From contig JADEYG010000004.1 in NCBI GenBank assembly GCA_016906335.1, forward strand, positions 216,001 through 280,000: DNA of 64,000 nt, read 5' to 3'. The DNA is from Novakomyces olei (Eukaryota > Ascomycota > Novakomycetes > Novakomycetales > Novakomycetaceae). The notes under the pieces are model-generated. The model ran no database searches. It was not told where the DNA came from and saw only the letters and a list, made by a program, of their open reading frames with translations. The stretch's first letter is position 1, and every line of letters starts with the position of its first letter. This document shows, piece by piece, positions 45,149 through 55,042 of the stretch. Position numbers and translations under genes: made by a program.

Positions 45149-46602
45149 ATGGCTCTTTGTGTGCGAGGGTCAGCGGCATACAGTGCAGCGGCAACAATTG
45201 GCCGCCGCTCGTTTTCTGTGTGCTCCGTGCAGCGTCGTGCGGACCACGAGGATCTCGTTATTACACGGACGGGGAAGCCGATCTTCCGGCACGGACCTGG
45301 TGGCCGGTAAGAGAATGGCCTTTGCTTCAATTGAACTGGCCGCTCAAATGAACGCTCTTACTAACCGTACAGCTCTTCGCTGAATGACCACATTGCCACT
45401 GTATTCGGTGCCACGGGATTCGCAGGCCGGTACCTTGTTAGCAAGCTTGGTAAGGTTTAATTCGTAGTTTCTTTTTATTATATCTTGCAGCAAGATCTAA
45501 TTACCAGCCCGACAAGGTGTGACGGTCGTGATTCCATGGCGGGACGAGATGGCAAAGCGTCACCTCAAAGTGACGGGCGATCTTGGCCGGGTTGTCATGA
45601 ACGTAGGTGCTCTGGGAAAATAGGCTCTAACGACAAAGGAATTTGATCTGAGAAATGTGGAAAGTATTGAGGAAGCTGTGCGACACTCGAATATAGTGTA
45701 CAATTTTATTGGCCGTGATTATGAAACCAAGTATGTGCAAAAAAAGAGAGCAGAAAGGGGGCATTTACGATCTGGAGATGGAGATAAAACAATAATAATA
45801 ACGACGATACTAAACGAGCCCATCCGTCTGATGAAATTACTTTTCAAAATATCGTCTAACAAGTCACAGGAACTTTTCGTTTGGAGACGTCCATGTTGAA
45901 GGAGCTGCACGTATTGCCGAGGCTTGTGCAAAATACGACGTGGACCGGTTCGTCCATGTATCCGCACTCGGAGCTTCTGCAGACTCGCCGTCGGCTTTTT
46001 TGCGCAGCAAACGTGCCGGAGAAGAGATTGTACGTGACATTTTCCCAGAGACCACGATTGTTCGTCCAGCAACAATGTTTGGATACGAGGATCGGTTCCT
46101 TAATTATCTCGGTCGCAACCCGTCCTTTGGCTTTGATTATAACCACGGTAAAACCTACCGTCTGCCTGTACACAGCCACGACGTGGCACGAGCACTTGAG
46201 CTGATGCTGTTTGATGATAGTACGGCAGCTCAGACGTTTGAGCTGTTTGGTCCCAAGGGCTTTACTATTCATGAAATACGGGAGCTTATAACAGAGATTA
46301 CGGCCCGGTCGCCACGTATTTTCAACCTGAAAAAGGAGCTCGTTCAGCCAGTGGCTGATATTGTAAACAAGTTTATATATTGGAATATCAGCTCGGCCGA
46401 TCAGATTGAGCGTGCTTGCCTGGATGAGCATCCAAGCGGCGAGGCCGGTGTAAAGGGATTTGCCGACTTGGGTATGGAGCCGGAGGCACTTGAAGGCCCA
46501 CTCGCCCTGCGCTATTTGCGGATGTATCGCAGCCGGCTGTTTGTCGACAAGGAACAAGAGAAGCAAAAGGGTTTTGCTAATGTGCCTAACGTAATAGATT
46601 AA
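45149..46602 (+). CDS. Complex I 39/40-kDa subunit (NDUFA9 family)
   Basis: Accessory subunit of mitochondrial NADH:ubiquinone oxidoreductase, a short-chain dehydrogenase-like protein binding NADPH. Five exons, 45149-45306, 45373-45449, 45508-45602, 45639-45730 and 45870-46602, give 384 aa. Introns are 66, 58, 36 and 139 nt in phases 2, 1, 0 and 2. Acceptors are ACTAACCGTACAG, TCTAATTACCAG, TCTAACGACAAAG and TCTAACAAGTCACAG. The N-terminus is a clear matrix presequence (IGRRSFSVCSVQRRA). After it come the nucleotide motif TVFGATGFAGRYLV and then MAKRHLKVTGDLGRVV. EFDLRNVESIEEAVRHSNIVYNFIGR and DRFVHVSALGA follow. Its presence means this fungus has, or recently had, a complex I, unlike baker's and fission yeast. 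Confidence 0.94.
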
Positions 46603-46811
46603 GCCGGTACAGTGTTTGAAAAGGCACGTGAAGCTTGTACGGATGCACACTGAGCAGGCCAGTATTCAAGTGCAAAGTGCCCGTGTCGAACTGCGAATTT
46701 GATTTGTGAATTAATAAATAGTTTACAATATATAGAGCTATAGACAGGTCGCAAATGTAAAACAGGAGACTATTAAACTATCCACTTGGGCGAGGCAATC
46801 TACGTGTAAAA

Positions 46812-47876
46812 TCAGGCCAAAGTGGTCCAGTCTGGCAGCAGTTTAGGGTTCGCCATAAACTGCTCTGCCGTCAGTGTCCACGTGGTCCGCACACCTCGGC
46901 TGGAGAGGAGAGAAGTGCCTCTCCAGCCGCTCAGTTCATCAGCACGCACTGGAGCAGCGAACCCAGAGCGAACAAAGCGCGCTTTTAGTCCAGGAAGGCT
47001 GCTCAAGTCTCCAGACACAATGATACGATCAGCCAGCCTTCTCCGCAGATCCAATGGAAGTCTGTGTAGCACAAAGAGCACTAGGGCCAAGACTCCCCTC
47101 TCGTCATCGTCCATGTACTCCTCCATGGCGAACAAAGCCTCTGCGCACATAACCCTTGCCCACCCCGGGATGGTCACAGTGCAATTGTCCCTGACGCGTA
47201 CGGCAAGGTCAGACACGCTTCCATTCAACACAAGTTTGGCTGCCTCTTCCACTTCTCTGGCCATCGCGTCCGCCGGCAGCCTGGGCAGATTGTCCTCCTG
47301 TGCGACGACAAGACTATGCACAAGCAATGACAATTTTTGGCCCGGCAAAAGGGCTAAAGCATCGACACTGCCAACAAGCTGGCACAGTCGAGCAAAGAGT
47401 CTGTGGCCGCCTAAAGGGCTGCAGACGCCTAAAGGCACAAGCGCTCTGCCCTCGGCAACGGGGACGATACATGTGCCCTCCATGTCGATAAAGACAGCGA
47501 GCCCATCCGTCAATCCGGCCGAAGCAACGGCAGAAATTTCACGCGGGAAAAAGCAGACGCTCGCCACCATGAACCGTCTAAACAGCACCTGGATCAATGT
47601 TCTCTTGCACAGTTCACTGCCATAGACACTGTCAATCACGTGGACAATCATACCTCGAAGAACGAGCGGCATTCGGCCGGCAATTGGCAGATCAGTGCCG
47701 CTGTCTCTGCTGCTTTTAGCGTTGATCTTTGCCGTGGCCGCTGCCAAAGCCTGCTCAAGACTGTCGGCATCCTGGGCCCTGGGCTCGATGCTGCAGTCGG
47801 GCAAGAAGCGTCCACTTATGCCTATATGGATAACGGGTCCAAGTGCCTGTAAGACCACCGTCTCCGTCTCAGGCAT
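46812..47876 (-). CDS. ARP10: Actin-related protein Arp10/Arp11 (dynactin pointed end)
   Basis: Single-exon, 354 aa. Divergent actin-fold protein of the dynactin pointed-end complex, which links dynein to cargo and the cortex. Actin-like landmarks are VIHIGISG near the N-terminus (nucleotide loop 1), FFPREISAVASAGLTDGLAVFIDMEGT (loop 2 region) and VPLGVCSPLGG. RRLADRIIVSGDLSSLPGL corresponds to the third nucleotide strand, and WRGTSLLSSRG precedes the C-terminus. The sequence lacks the actin subdomain-2 insert and is weakly conserved, as expected for Arp10. ATG 47876 is preceded by an in-frame stop. It shares a promoter with DBP9 that is dominated by a nonanucleotide repeat. Confidence 0.82.
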   Translation of the reverse strand: MPETETVVLQALGPVIHIGISGRFLPDCSIEPRAQDADSLEQALAAATAKINAKSSRDSGTDLPIAGRMPLVLRGMIVHVIDSVYGSELCKRTLIQVLFRRFMVASVCFFPREISAVASAGLTDGLAVFIDMEGTCIVPVAEGRALVPLGVCSPLGGHRLFARLCQLVGSVDALALLPGQKLSLLVHSLVVAQEDNLPRLPADAMAREVEEAAKLVLNGSVSDLAVRVRDNCTVTIPGWARVMCAEALFAMEEYMDDDERGVLALVLFVLHRLPLDLRRRLADRIIVSGDLSSLPGLKARFVRSGFAAPVRADELSGWRGTSLLSSRGVRTTWTLTAEQFMANPKLLPDWTTLA

Positions 47877-48007
47877 TGGCACCGCTCGAGTTTAGCATTG
47901 TCTGGGCTGTGCCAGAAATGGAATTGAGCTTGAAACGGCCGTTCAAGTGTCGACTGCAAACAATAATTACAATAATTGATAAAATAATGAAATAATTACA
48001 ATAATAA

Positions 48008-48195
48008 AATAACTACAATAATTACAATAATTACAATAATTACAATAATTACAATAATTACAATAATTACAATAATTACAATAATTACAATAATTACAAT
48101 AATTACAATAATTACAATAATTACAATAATTACAATAATTACAATAATTACAATAATTACAATAATTACAATAATTACAATAATTACAATAATAA
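48008..48195. repeat. (TTACAATAA)n nonanucleotide microsatellite
   Basis: About 20 copies of a 9-nt unit, almost perfect, between the divergent ARP10 (47876) and DBP9 (48270) start codons. It ends about 75 bp before the DBP9 ATG. Confidence 0.95.
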
Positions 48196-48269
48196 AATAA
48201 TAAAATAATAGATCAGAAAAATCGCAGTTGATTAGCCTCTTTGGGAACAGAAAAATTCTGTCCTGAACA

Positions 48270-50272
48270 ATGACGGAGCAAGAAACTTCGTTTCGAGACT
48301 TTGGGCTCGATGCACGGCTCTTACGTGGAATCGTGCAAAGTGGATTTTCGCGGCCGACGCTTGTACAAGAGCAGGCTATTCCTTTGGCCCTGCAGGGCAA
48401 AGATTTACTTGTACGAGCGCGGACTGGTTCAGGTAAAACTGCGGCCTACTTGATCCCTATTCTCTCGAGCATACTCAAGCGCAAATCTAACGCCGCTGCT
48501 GTAAAGTGTCTGATTCTCGTTCCGAGTCGAGAGCTGGCGGCGCAAGTACAGAAAACCCTTTCACAGCTGGCGCCCAAAGATATAACGTTTGCTAATGTTG
48601 CAATCAATGCAGCAGATAGTGTACAAAGGTTTGTTTTTGCCTGCTGCCTCAGTCTTTAATATTTACTGCTTGCATAGACTGGATATGTTTCAAAAGTCAC
48701 CTACTTTTTCCTCCGCTAGTCCAGTTGTTCTTCTTTGTATGCTTTAATCATAGTTTTACCTCTTTTAATCTGCCTTCCCTTCAATCATGCTTCTTCTCCC
48801 AAGCAATGCTAATCAAGTTCAGGTCAATGTTACTACAGAACCCCGATATCGTAGTGGCCACGCCGTCACGTGCACTTCACCATGTACAGGCGGACTTTTT
48901 ACGATTGGGTGAAGAGTTTGCGCACTTGGTGGTGGATGAAGCAGACTTGGTACTATCTTATGGCTATGAGGCAGACGTACAAGCGCTGGCACGCTTTTTG
49001 CCTCGTGGAGTACAAACGTTTTTAATGTCGGCGACTCTGACAAAAGAAGTCACGGCTCTAAAAGGTCTCGTTTGCCGTAAACCGGTCACATTAAAGCTAC
49101 AGGATGATTCACAGGACACACTCACTCAGTATGTTGTGCGGTGTAATGAGAAAGACAAGTTTTTACTCGCCTACGTGTTGCTCAAACTTAACTTGATCCG
49201 CGGCAAAAAGCTTATATTTGTAAACACGATTGACCGGTGTTTCCGGTTGAAATTGTTTTTGGAGCAGTTTGGTATAAAAAGTGTAGTGCTTAACGCTGAA
49301 TTGCCCATGAATTCAAGGCTTCATATCCTGGAAGAGCTAAATAAGGGAGTTTACAATATCGCTATCGCCACAGACGAAGGAGAGACTGAGGAAGTAGAAG
49401 AGGAGGAAGAGCAGTCAAACGCTGATGGTCAGGTGAATGGAGAAAGCGGATCAAACAGCAAAGAGATACGATCGGGAGAACAAGAAGACGGTAGCGAAAA
49501 AGAAACGAAAAATAAGAACACTATCAACGCTTCCACTCGGCCTGTCCCCAAACAAGGCAAATTGGAATCCAGCCGAAAGCGTAAGCGCAAGCAGGACAGT
49601 GAGTATGGGGTCGTTCGCGGCATCGATTTCCAGAATATTTCTTGTGTACTAAACTTTGATATGCCGACTACAGCCCGGTCTTATGTTCATCGGATAGGAA
49701 GAACAGCAAGAGCTGGGCGATCAGGCGTGGCCATGACATTTTGTGTGCCTCGCGAAGAATGGGGCAAACACAAGTCTTTTGTGCTTGATACAGCAAGGAG
49801 GGATGAACGGGTCTTGAGAAGAGTCGAGCGGGATAACTCTTCCAATTCACGTGGATCTTTGCAGCCATACAATTTTGATATGAAGCAAGTTGATGCTTTC
49901 CGGTATAGAATGGACGATGCTATTCGTGCAGTCACGGGTGTGGCTGTGCGTGAAGCACGGCAACGCGAGCTGCGCCAAGAAATTTTGACGTCAGACAAAC
50001 TGAAGAGCTATTTTGAAGAAAACCCTCACGAACTCGATTCACTTCGGCATGATACAGATTTGCATACAGTCCGACGTTCAGCTCACATGAAAAATGTACC
50101 TGATTATTTACTGCCCGCAAACGCACAAAGTGCTGTAGCCAAGCCAATAGGGTACGTGCCTTTTCGTCGTGTAGCAGAGAATCGGATTAAACGCGCTCAT
50201 CGGCTGAAAAGGAAAAATGGTAAGAGCGGTAAAGCAGCCGCCAACTCTGATCCTTTACGGCGTCTGAAATAG
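48270..50272 (+). CDS. DBP9: DEAD-box ATP-dependent RNA helicase Dbp9
   Basis: Nucleolar helicase for early 60S ribosome assembly. Exons 48270-48628 and 48823-50272 join in phase 2 (194-nt intron, acceptor GCTAATCAAGTTCAG) to give 602 aa, close to the 594 aa of baker's yeast Dbp9. Motifs are the Q-motif region [31 protein letters not shown] (I), LVPSRELA (Ia), [24 protein letters not shown] (II), LMSATLT (III), [14 protein letters not shown] and [10 protein letters not shown] (VI). An acidic then basic insertion (VEEEEEQ to [21 protein letters not shown]) interrupts the second RecA domain, a hallmark of Dbp9/DDX56. The C-terminal tail is Lys/Arg-rich. Two apparent frames are one gene: the second lacks motifs I and Ia. 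Confidence 0.96.
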
Positions 50273-50602
50273 GGTAAAGTTTTGGAGGTTTGATACTTTG
50301 CAGAGTCGAATAAACGGATCGATGATAATGGTTTTTGTAATTTTATTATGATTTAATTAGGATTTAATTATAATTCATGCAGATTTGTAAATCGATTCAT
50401 ATTATTACATTTAGTTGTCGTATTATTATAATTATGATGAATATTTGCCCATATACTCCGAGTCTAATATCTGTGGGTATGTTGAATAAGCATAACCGAA
50501 ATATAATGTCCAAGAATATTGAGCGATAATAAAAATTAGGCGTAATAAAAATTAGGCATTATAAACAAATAATTTATTGTCGCTCAACCACAAATTTGCA
50601 AA
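50273..50602. other. Tandem intergenic region, no gene seen
   Basis: 330 bp of AT-rich DNA between DBP9 and the following gene on the same strand. Nothing other than expected UTR and promoter is seen. Confidence 0.6.
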
Positions 50603-51496
50603 ATGCCATCGTTAAACAAATCGACGAGGCAGAATAAGCCTCGTTCGAGGCCGCAGACGGTTCCGGCACCGACCGAGTCGGCTTCAAGAGCGGCTTTATC
50701 ACATGGTTCTGGTCTATTACATAATGAATCGCATCAAGGCTCGGAAAGCGAATCGTCGGCAAGTAAAAGCGATGTAGAAGGGTCGAGTGCGAGTGAAGTT
50801 AGTATGGAAGACGAGCAGCATTTGCCAGCGAACGGCTCAGCGAATGGCTCATTGGCTCTTGATACAAACTCAGGTGGACATAAGAAATTTGACGACGAAA
50901 CGGCGATCGACAGACTGGTCCAGGAGGCAGAAGAGTCGGCACGAAAGCGAAGACGATTGAATGAAAAGCAGTCAATTGAGGACGAGTCTGATAGCGGTGA
51001 CGATGAAGCGCCAGAAGAAGCTGATTTCACAGAATTAACAAAAATTGAACAAGCACGGTCTTTGCAAGATCGAGAGAGATCTAAAGAAAGTCGCCGGCAG
51101 CAATTTGAACGGCAAAGGCAACGTGAACTGGCGAGAGAGCGAGTGAGAAGTGCACGAAAAGAGTTTGAATCTATATTACAAAGCTCACAGGCACATCAAG
51201 CAAAAGCTGACGAGGCCAATGACGGCGCCAATGACGAGGCGGAAACGAGTCTTGCCGGCAAAGATACGGTGGCGAGTCGGGAACAGAGGGCTTTGAATAC
51301 TCGTAAAATATTTAGAGAAAAGGAGACGGGTCGGAAGCGTAAGAAGGGCAGCTATACTATTCATTCGCTGGCAAAGCGCCGGGACACTGTTGCTCCGGCA
51401 GCAAACACGCGTCTACTAAACAGCAAAGACGACTGGCTGCATAAACGGAAGCGTAAAGGAGTAGAGCAAAAGCGTTACCGTGCACCCTTAGTGTAG
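50603..51496 (+). CDS. Nucleolar-type charged protein, possibly Utp16/Bud21-like
   Basis: Single exon, 297 aa, rich in Glu, Arg, Lys and Ser. A Ser-rich acidic N-terminal third leads to KKFDDETAIDRLVQEAEESARKRRRL and a long charged helix (RERSKESRRQQFERQRQRELARERVRSARKEFE). The basic C-terminal tail has RLLNSKDDWLHKRKRKGVEQKR. The order of an acidic region, a charged helix and a short basic tail with a SKDxWL block recalls the U3 snoRNA-associated Utp16/Bud21 proteins of the small-subunit processome. I hold this only as a possibility. It follows DBP9 in the same direction, another ribosome-assembly gene, which is suggestive but not evidence. Confidence 0.6.
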   Translation: MPSLNKSTRQNKPRSRPQTVPAPTESASRAALSHGSGLLHNESHQGSESESSASKSDVEGSSASEVSMEDEQHLPANGSANGSLALDTNSGGHKKFDDETAIDRLVQEAEESARKRRRLNEKQSIEDESDSGDDEAPEEADFTELTKIEQARSLQDRERSKESRRQQFERQRQRELARERVRSARKEFESILQSSQAHQAKADEANDGANDEAETSLAGKDTVASREQRALNTRKIFREKETGRKRKKGSYTIHSLAKRRDTVAPAANTRLLNSKDDWLHKRKRKGVEQKRYRAPLV

Positions 51497-51713
51497 CGTC
51501 AAATAGCCCACAAGTTTTCCTTCAAGGTCACCGTTGGCCGTCTCAAGCGTATAGACTGTTGAGGGCCATGCGATTGGCACTACGAGAGTGATGGGCAAGA
51601 ATAAACATAGCAATATACTGCATTAATTTACAAATACATCGTTTACCCGACTTCAAGTCTAGACCTATCTATTGCTGTTCTATTTTGCTTCAATAGTGCC
51701 CCATGCTCCCTTG

Positions 51714-53120
51714 CTATTCGTCATGGCCAACAAACGTCAATACAGCGGGAATAACGATTCCCAGAATCGTCAGTGTAAACGGGAGTAGTCCGTAATTTTC
51801 TCGTTTACTGGCATGAGAACTTGCCACGAACAGCATTGTCCCGCCGGAAAACAGAATGGCCATGCTCGTAATAAAATCAAAATTCAGCTCAGAGCCTCCA
51901 ACAATGCGGATAAACAAGTGGGTCATTAGCATTGAAATTGGCGTGCTGGCACAGAAAAAAGCGAGAGGCAAACGAACCTGCCGTTGACCAAACCCTTCAG
52001 ACATCAGTAGGGCCGAAAGCCCTACTGCAGTAGGGGCCTTGTGTAGCATAATTGCCAGGAACACGACCAGCTCTAGACTTGCAGAGGACGAGGAGAAGCT
52101 TGCACCCAACGCTACACCATCAGCATACCCGTGAATTGCTAGTCCTATTAGCGTGGGGCTCTGTAGAGAGTGCAGAAAATTCGTCCGACTCAGCACGGAT
52201 CCATCCTGCGCAGGTTCGGCGGAGGCAGTTTCCCGTACTGCCGTCGAGTCTTGCTGGCCGGCACGCAAGTCACCAAGCTCGGAAACCGAGACCAGGCTTG
52301 GCCGAGTGCGTTGGTGGTGGGTCAATGAGGCAGTGAAATAGTCGAGTAACGCCATTAAAACGTACCCGCACAAAAGGCAGGGACCAATAAACGCGTGCGT
52401 GTCTTTGGAATAAACAACGCTGGTTGTACCGTCACCGGCAGGCAGCCTTGCTGCTCCATAAAGCGTGTCTACTCCCTCAGGGATGATTACTGCTAGAGTA
52501 GACCCGATCAACTGCTATTTTAGTGCTGCGAGATGAAGAGACGACGCTAAAACTGATCAATAAAATGGGAAAAAAACTGCTCAACCACTCCAAAGCTGAA
52601 TAGGCACATCACACTGAAAAATTGAGGATATGCGATCCGTCGCCAGGAAAGAAAACAAAGACGAGCAAGGTATAAAGTGTTCCATCAAATGCTGAGCGAT
52701 CTTTAAAGTAAAAAAAAATACACAATTAAAAAACAGCAACTAAACAGAAATTAAACAACAATTAAACAGCAATTAAACAACAATTAAACAACAATTAAAC
52801 AACAATTAAACAACAATTAAACCATAATTAAACAGCAATCAAACAACAATCAAACAACAATTAAGCAACAACTAAACAGCAATTAAGCAATAATTAAACG
52901 ATAGCAATTAGACAAATAAACAAGAAACAGCAAGAGTATCAGGCATACAATTCCACCGCCAACAGCGCCCAGCAATCCCAGTCGTGACCGATCAATTCGA
53001 AAGTAAGACGGCAGCGATCCAATTGCGTATGATCTGAGGCAGTTAGCAGTGCCATAACACAATTCCTCACAGTATAAATAATACAGCCGCCGCTGATACA
53101 ACCGCCACGAACCCGGCCAT
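51714..53120 (-). CDS. ZIP-family metal transporter (ZIP9/Atx2 type)
   Basis: Golgi/vesicle divalent metal (Zn/Mn) transporter of the SLC39A9/Atx2 group. Three exons, 53120-53071, 53033-52949 and 52511-51714, give 310 aa. Introns are 37 nt (GTGAGG to GCTAACTGCCTCAG, phase 2) and 437 nt (phase 0). The first two exons supply transmembrane helix 1 and the start of helix 2: FVAVVSAAAVLFIL-SYAIGSLP and LGLLGAVGGGI-LIGSTLAVIIPEGVD. The last block is the ZIP9 signature around helix 2. Helix 4 has LAIHGYADGVALGA with the metal-binding His/Asp, and helix 5 LVVFLAIMLHKAPTAVGL. A variable cytosolic loop lies between helices 3 and 4 and lacks a His-rich run. Intron 2 holds an 11-nt repeat. The gene is divergent with HAT1, 194 bp apart. 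Confidence 0.93.
52735..52900. repeat. AATTAAACAAC-type tandem repeat inside ZIP intron 2
   Basis: About 14 imperfect copies of an 11-nt unit with AAC/AGC/AAT variation. It fills the middle of the 437-nt intron of the ZIP gene. Confidence 0.85.
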
Positions 53121-53314
53121 TCGCCTCGTTTATGTCATATATATATAAGAGCTGACGCCGCAGCTCGTAAACACTATATATGGATAAAGTAAAATAAGGG
53201 AATAATGTATGGCTACAACTCTGCGGCAAGCCTATTAAATTAGCTATTTAATTAGCTATTTAATTATATTATTATAAATTTTAATTCGAGTCAGACGTAT
53301 TGACCGCGGCGGCT

Positions 53315-54976
53315 ATGGCTGACGAGACAGACGTGTTTGTCAATGACGCAAACAAAACGACACGCGTCGTTTTCTGTACGGACGCGTAAATTTATTTCGT
53401 TAACTAACGCGAACTGAAGTGGACGCCCATGGCAACCGCGTTCTTTCTTTCCGACCAGATTTCACGTATCCGATATTCGGGCAGGCAGAGACCATCTTTG
53501 GCTATGTCAATTTGCGCAACAAGGTGAGTAATCTGAACAGTGTTGTTTTTTTTTAATTTATTCGCAAGTTTCATTCCAGTCTTTTCTCATTTTTTTTCTC
53601 GATTACGTTTTTTGTTTGTCGATTGTTTTAATTTCAATAATTCAACAATTCAGCTGACCTTGCAGCTGACTTATTCTGCGCATGACTTGACAGTTTTGCA
53701 CCAAGTTTCTTTTGATTCTAAGATCCCCGACGAACTGGGAGCCGATGCCACTAATGTAGAGCAGATTATGGCCGAATATTTGCCTTCTGGTAAGCCGAAT
53801 TCAAGGGATATCAGTGTTCACTTATAACGATAAATTGTGTTTATTCCATCACAGACTAATAGCAGACGCGGCTGACGGCCAATCTTCATTTCGAGAACGT
53901 TTAGCCGCTTCTGAAACTTATGCGCCGCCTGGCGAAAAGATCCTGCAAGCACCATTACCAAATGGACGCGAGGAAGATGAGCACATGGAACTTTATCGCT
54001 CGACTTTGCGTGACCGGAAAGCCGTGCAGTTATTAGAAAGGTTGCAGCTATTTTCCCTATTTTTCGTTGAGGGCGGATCTTTTATTGACACGTCTGATGA
54101 TCGGTGGAACTTGTATACTCTCTGGAAGCGAGGAGGCGCTAATGGCCTTGTTTTCATGGGCTATTGCACTGTATACCCTTATTTCTTCTTTCAAAACGAT
54201 CGCAACGACTGTGTACGAGCTCGTATATCCCAGTTTGTTATTCTTCCACCGTTCCAACATAGAGGCGTGGGTGGAAAATTGTACGATGCCATATTCGAAA
54301 ATTTGCAGGCGGACGAGCAAGTAGTGGAAATTACTGTAGAGGATCCGAGTGAGGCCTTTGAAGATCTTAGAGACAGACGAGACTTGCGCCGGCTTGATGT
54401 AGCTGGAGTTTGGGACGATCCAAGGCTCGTTACTCCACTGGACAAAACTTGGCTGGAGAAGATAAGAAGGCAGTTCAAGATGGGACCGGTAAGTATTTTA
54501 ATCGTGTTATACAAACCATATTTAGATGCTAACATACAGCGACAATTCTGGCGGTGTGTAGAGATGGCTTTGTTACACAAGCAAAGTGCAAAGGACGCGG
54601 CCGCGTCTAAACGATTACGTTTATTGATCAAACAACGATTGTACAAGCAAAATAGGGTACGTTTTATCGGATCTTTATTCATAGCAATTTTACCTGACAT
54701 TCAATTGAATAGGAATTCTTGGACCAAATTGAAGATGCACAAGAACGCAAACAAAAATTGCAAGAAACATATTTGAGCGTCGTCGACGATTACCGGCGTC
54801 TCATCAAAATGGCTTTTGGTGATAAACGGAAAGCGGCTCCCGGACTGCCAGCTAGTAATGGGTCTCCTGCGCAAAAGAAGTTTAAACCGGATGACAGCAA
54901 TGGAGAAGCCGATAAAAGACTCACAAAAAATGTTGATTTATCGCCATCAAACAATTCGGAAAAACGTGGTAATTGA
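53315..54976 (+). CDS. HAT1: Histone acetyltransferase type B catalytic subunit
   Basis: Acetylates newly made histone H4 at Lys5/12, with a Hat2/RbAp partner. Six exons, 53315-53375, 53420-53523, 53666-53789, 53866-54488, 54540-54656 and 54713-54976, give 430 aa. Introns are 44, 142, 76, 51 and 56 nt; acceptors include CTAACGCGAACTGAAG, CTGACCTTGCAG, ACTAATAGCAG and GCTAACATACAG. Blocks are VLSFRPDFTYPIFGQAETIFGY and RLQLFSLFFVEGGSFID. The GNAT core is ISQFVILPPFQHRGVGGKLYDAI with the acetyl-CoA loop, followed by ITVEDPSEAFEDLRDR. The joined tail ERKQKLQETYLSVVDDYRRLI matches the long animal-type C-terminus. Intron 4 is a multiple of three with no stop, so reading through it would only insert 17 residues. 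A tandem acceptor 12 nt upstream of exon 3 could add four residues. Confidence 0.95.
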
Positions 54977-55042
54977 GGAGCGCAGAGATCAAGAATAAAT
55001 ATTAATTAAAGGCGCTAGATCGCCGTGCATTTCCAAACCAAA

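Noticed and set aside
48725-48822. Upstream part of the second DBP9 frame as coding
   Set aside because: It is intronic: joining 48628 to 48823 restores the helicase sequence, and the intervening T-rich stretch ends in GCTAATCAAGTTCAG.
53362-53387. Two ACGCGT sites at the start of HAT1 as MCB elements
   Set aside because: They lie downstream of the ATG in exon 1 and intron 1; with no upstream array, chance is as likely as regulation.
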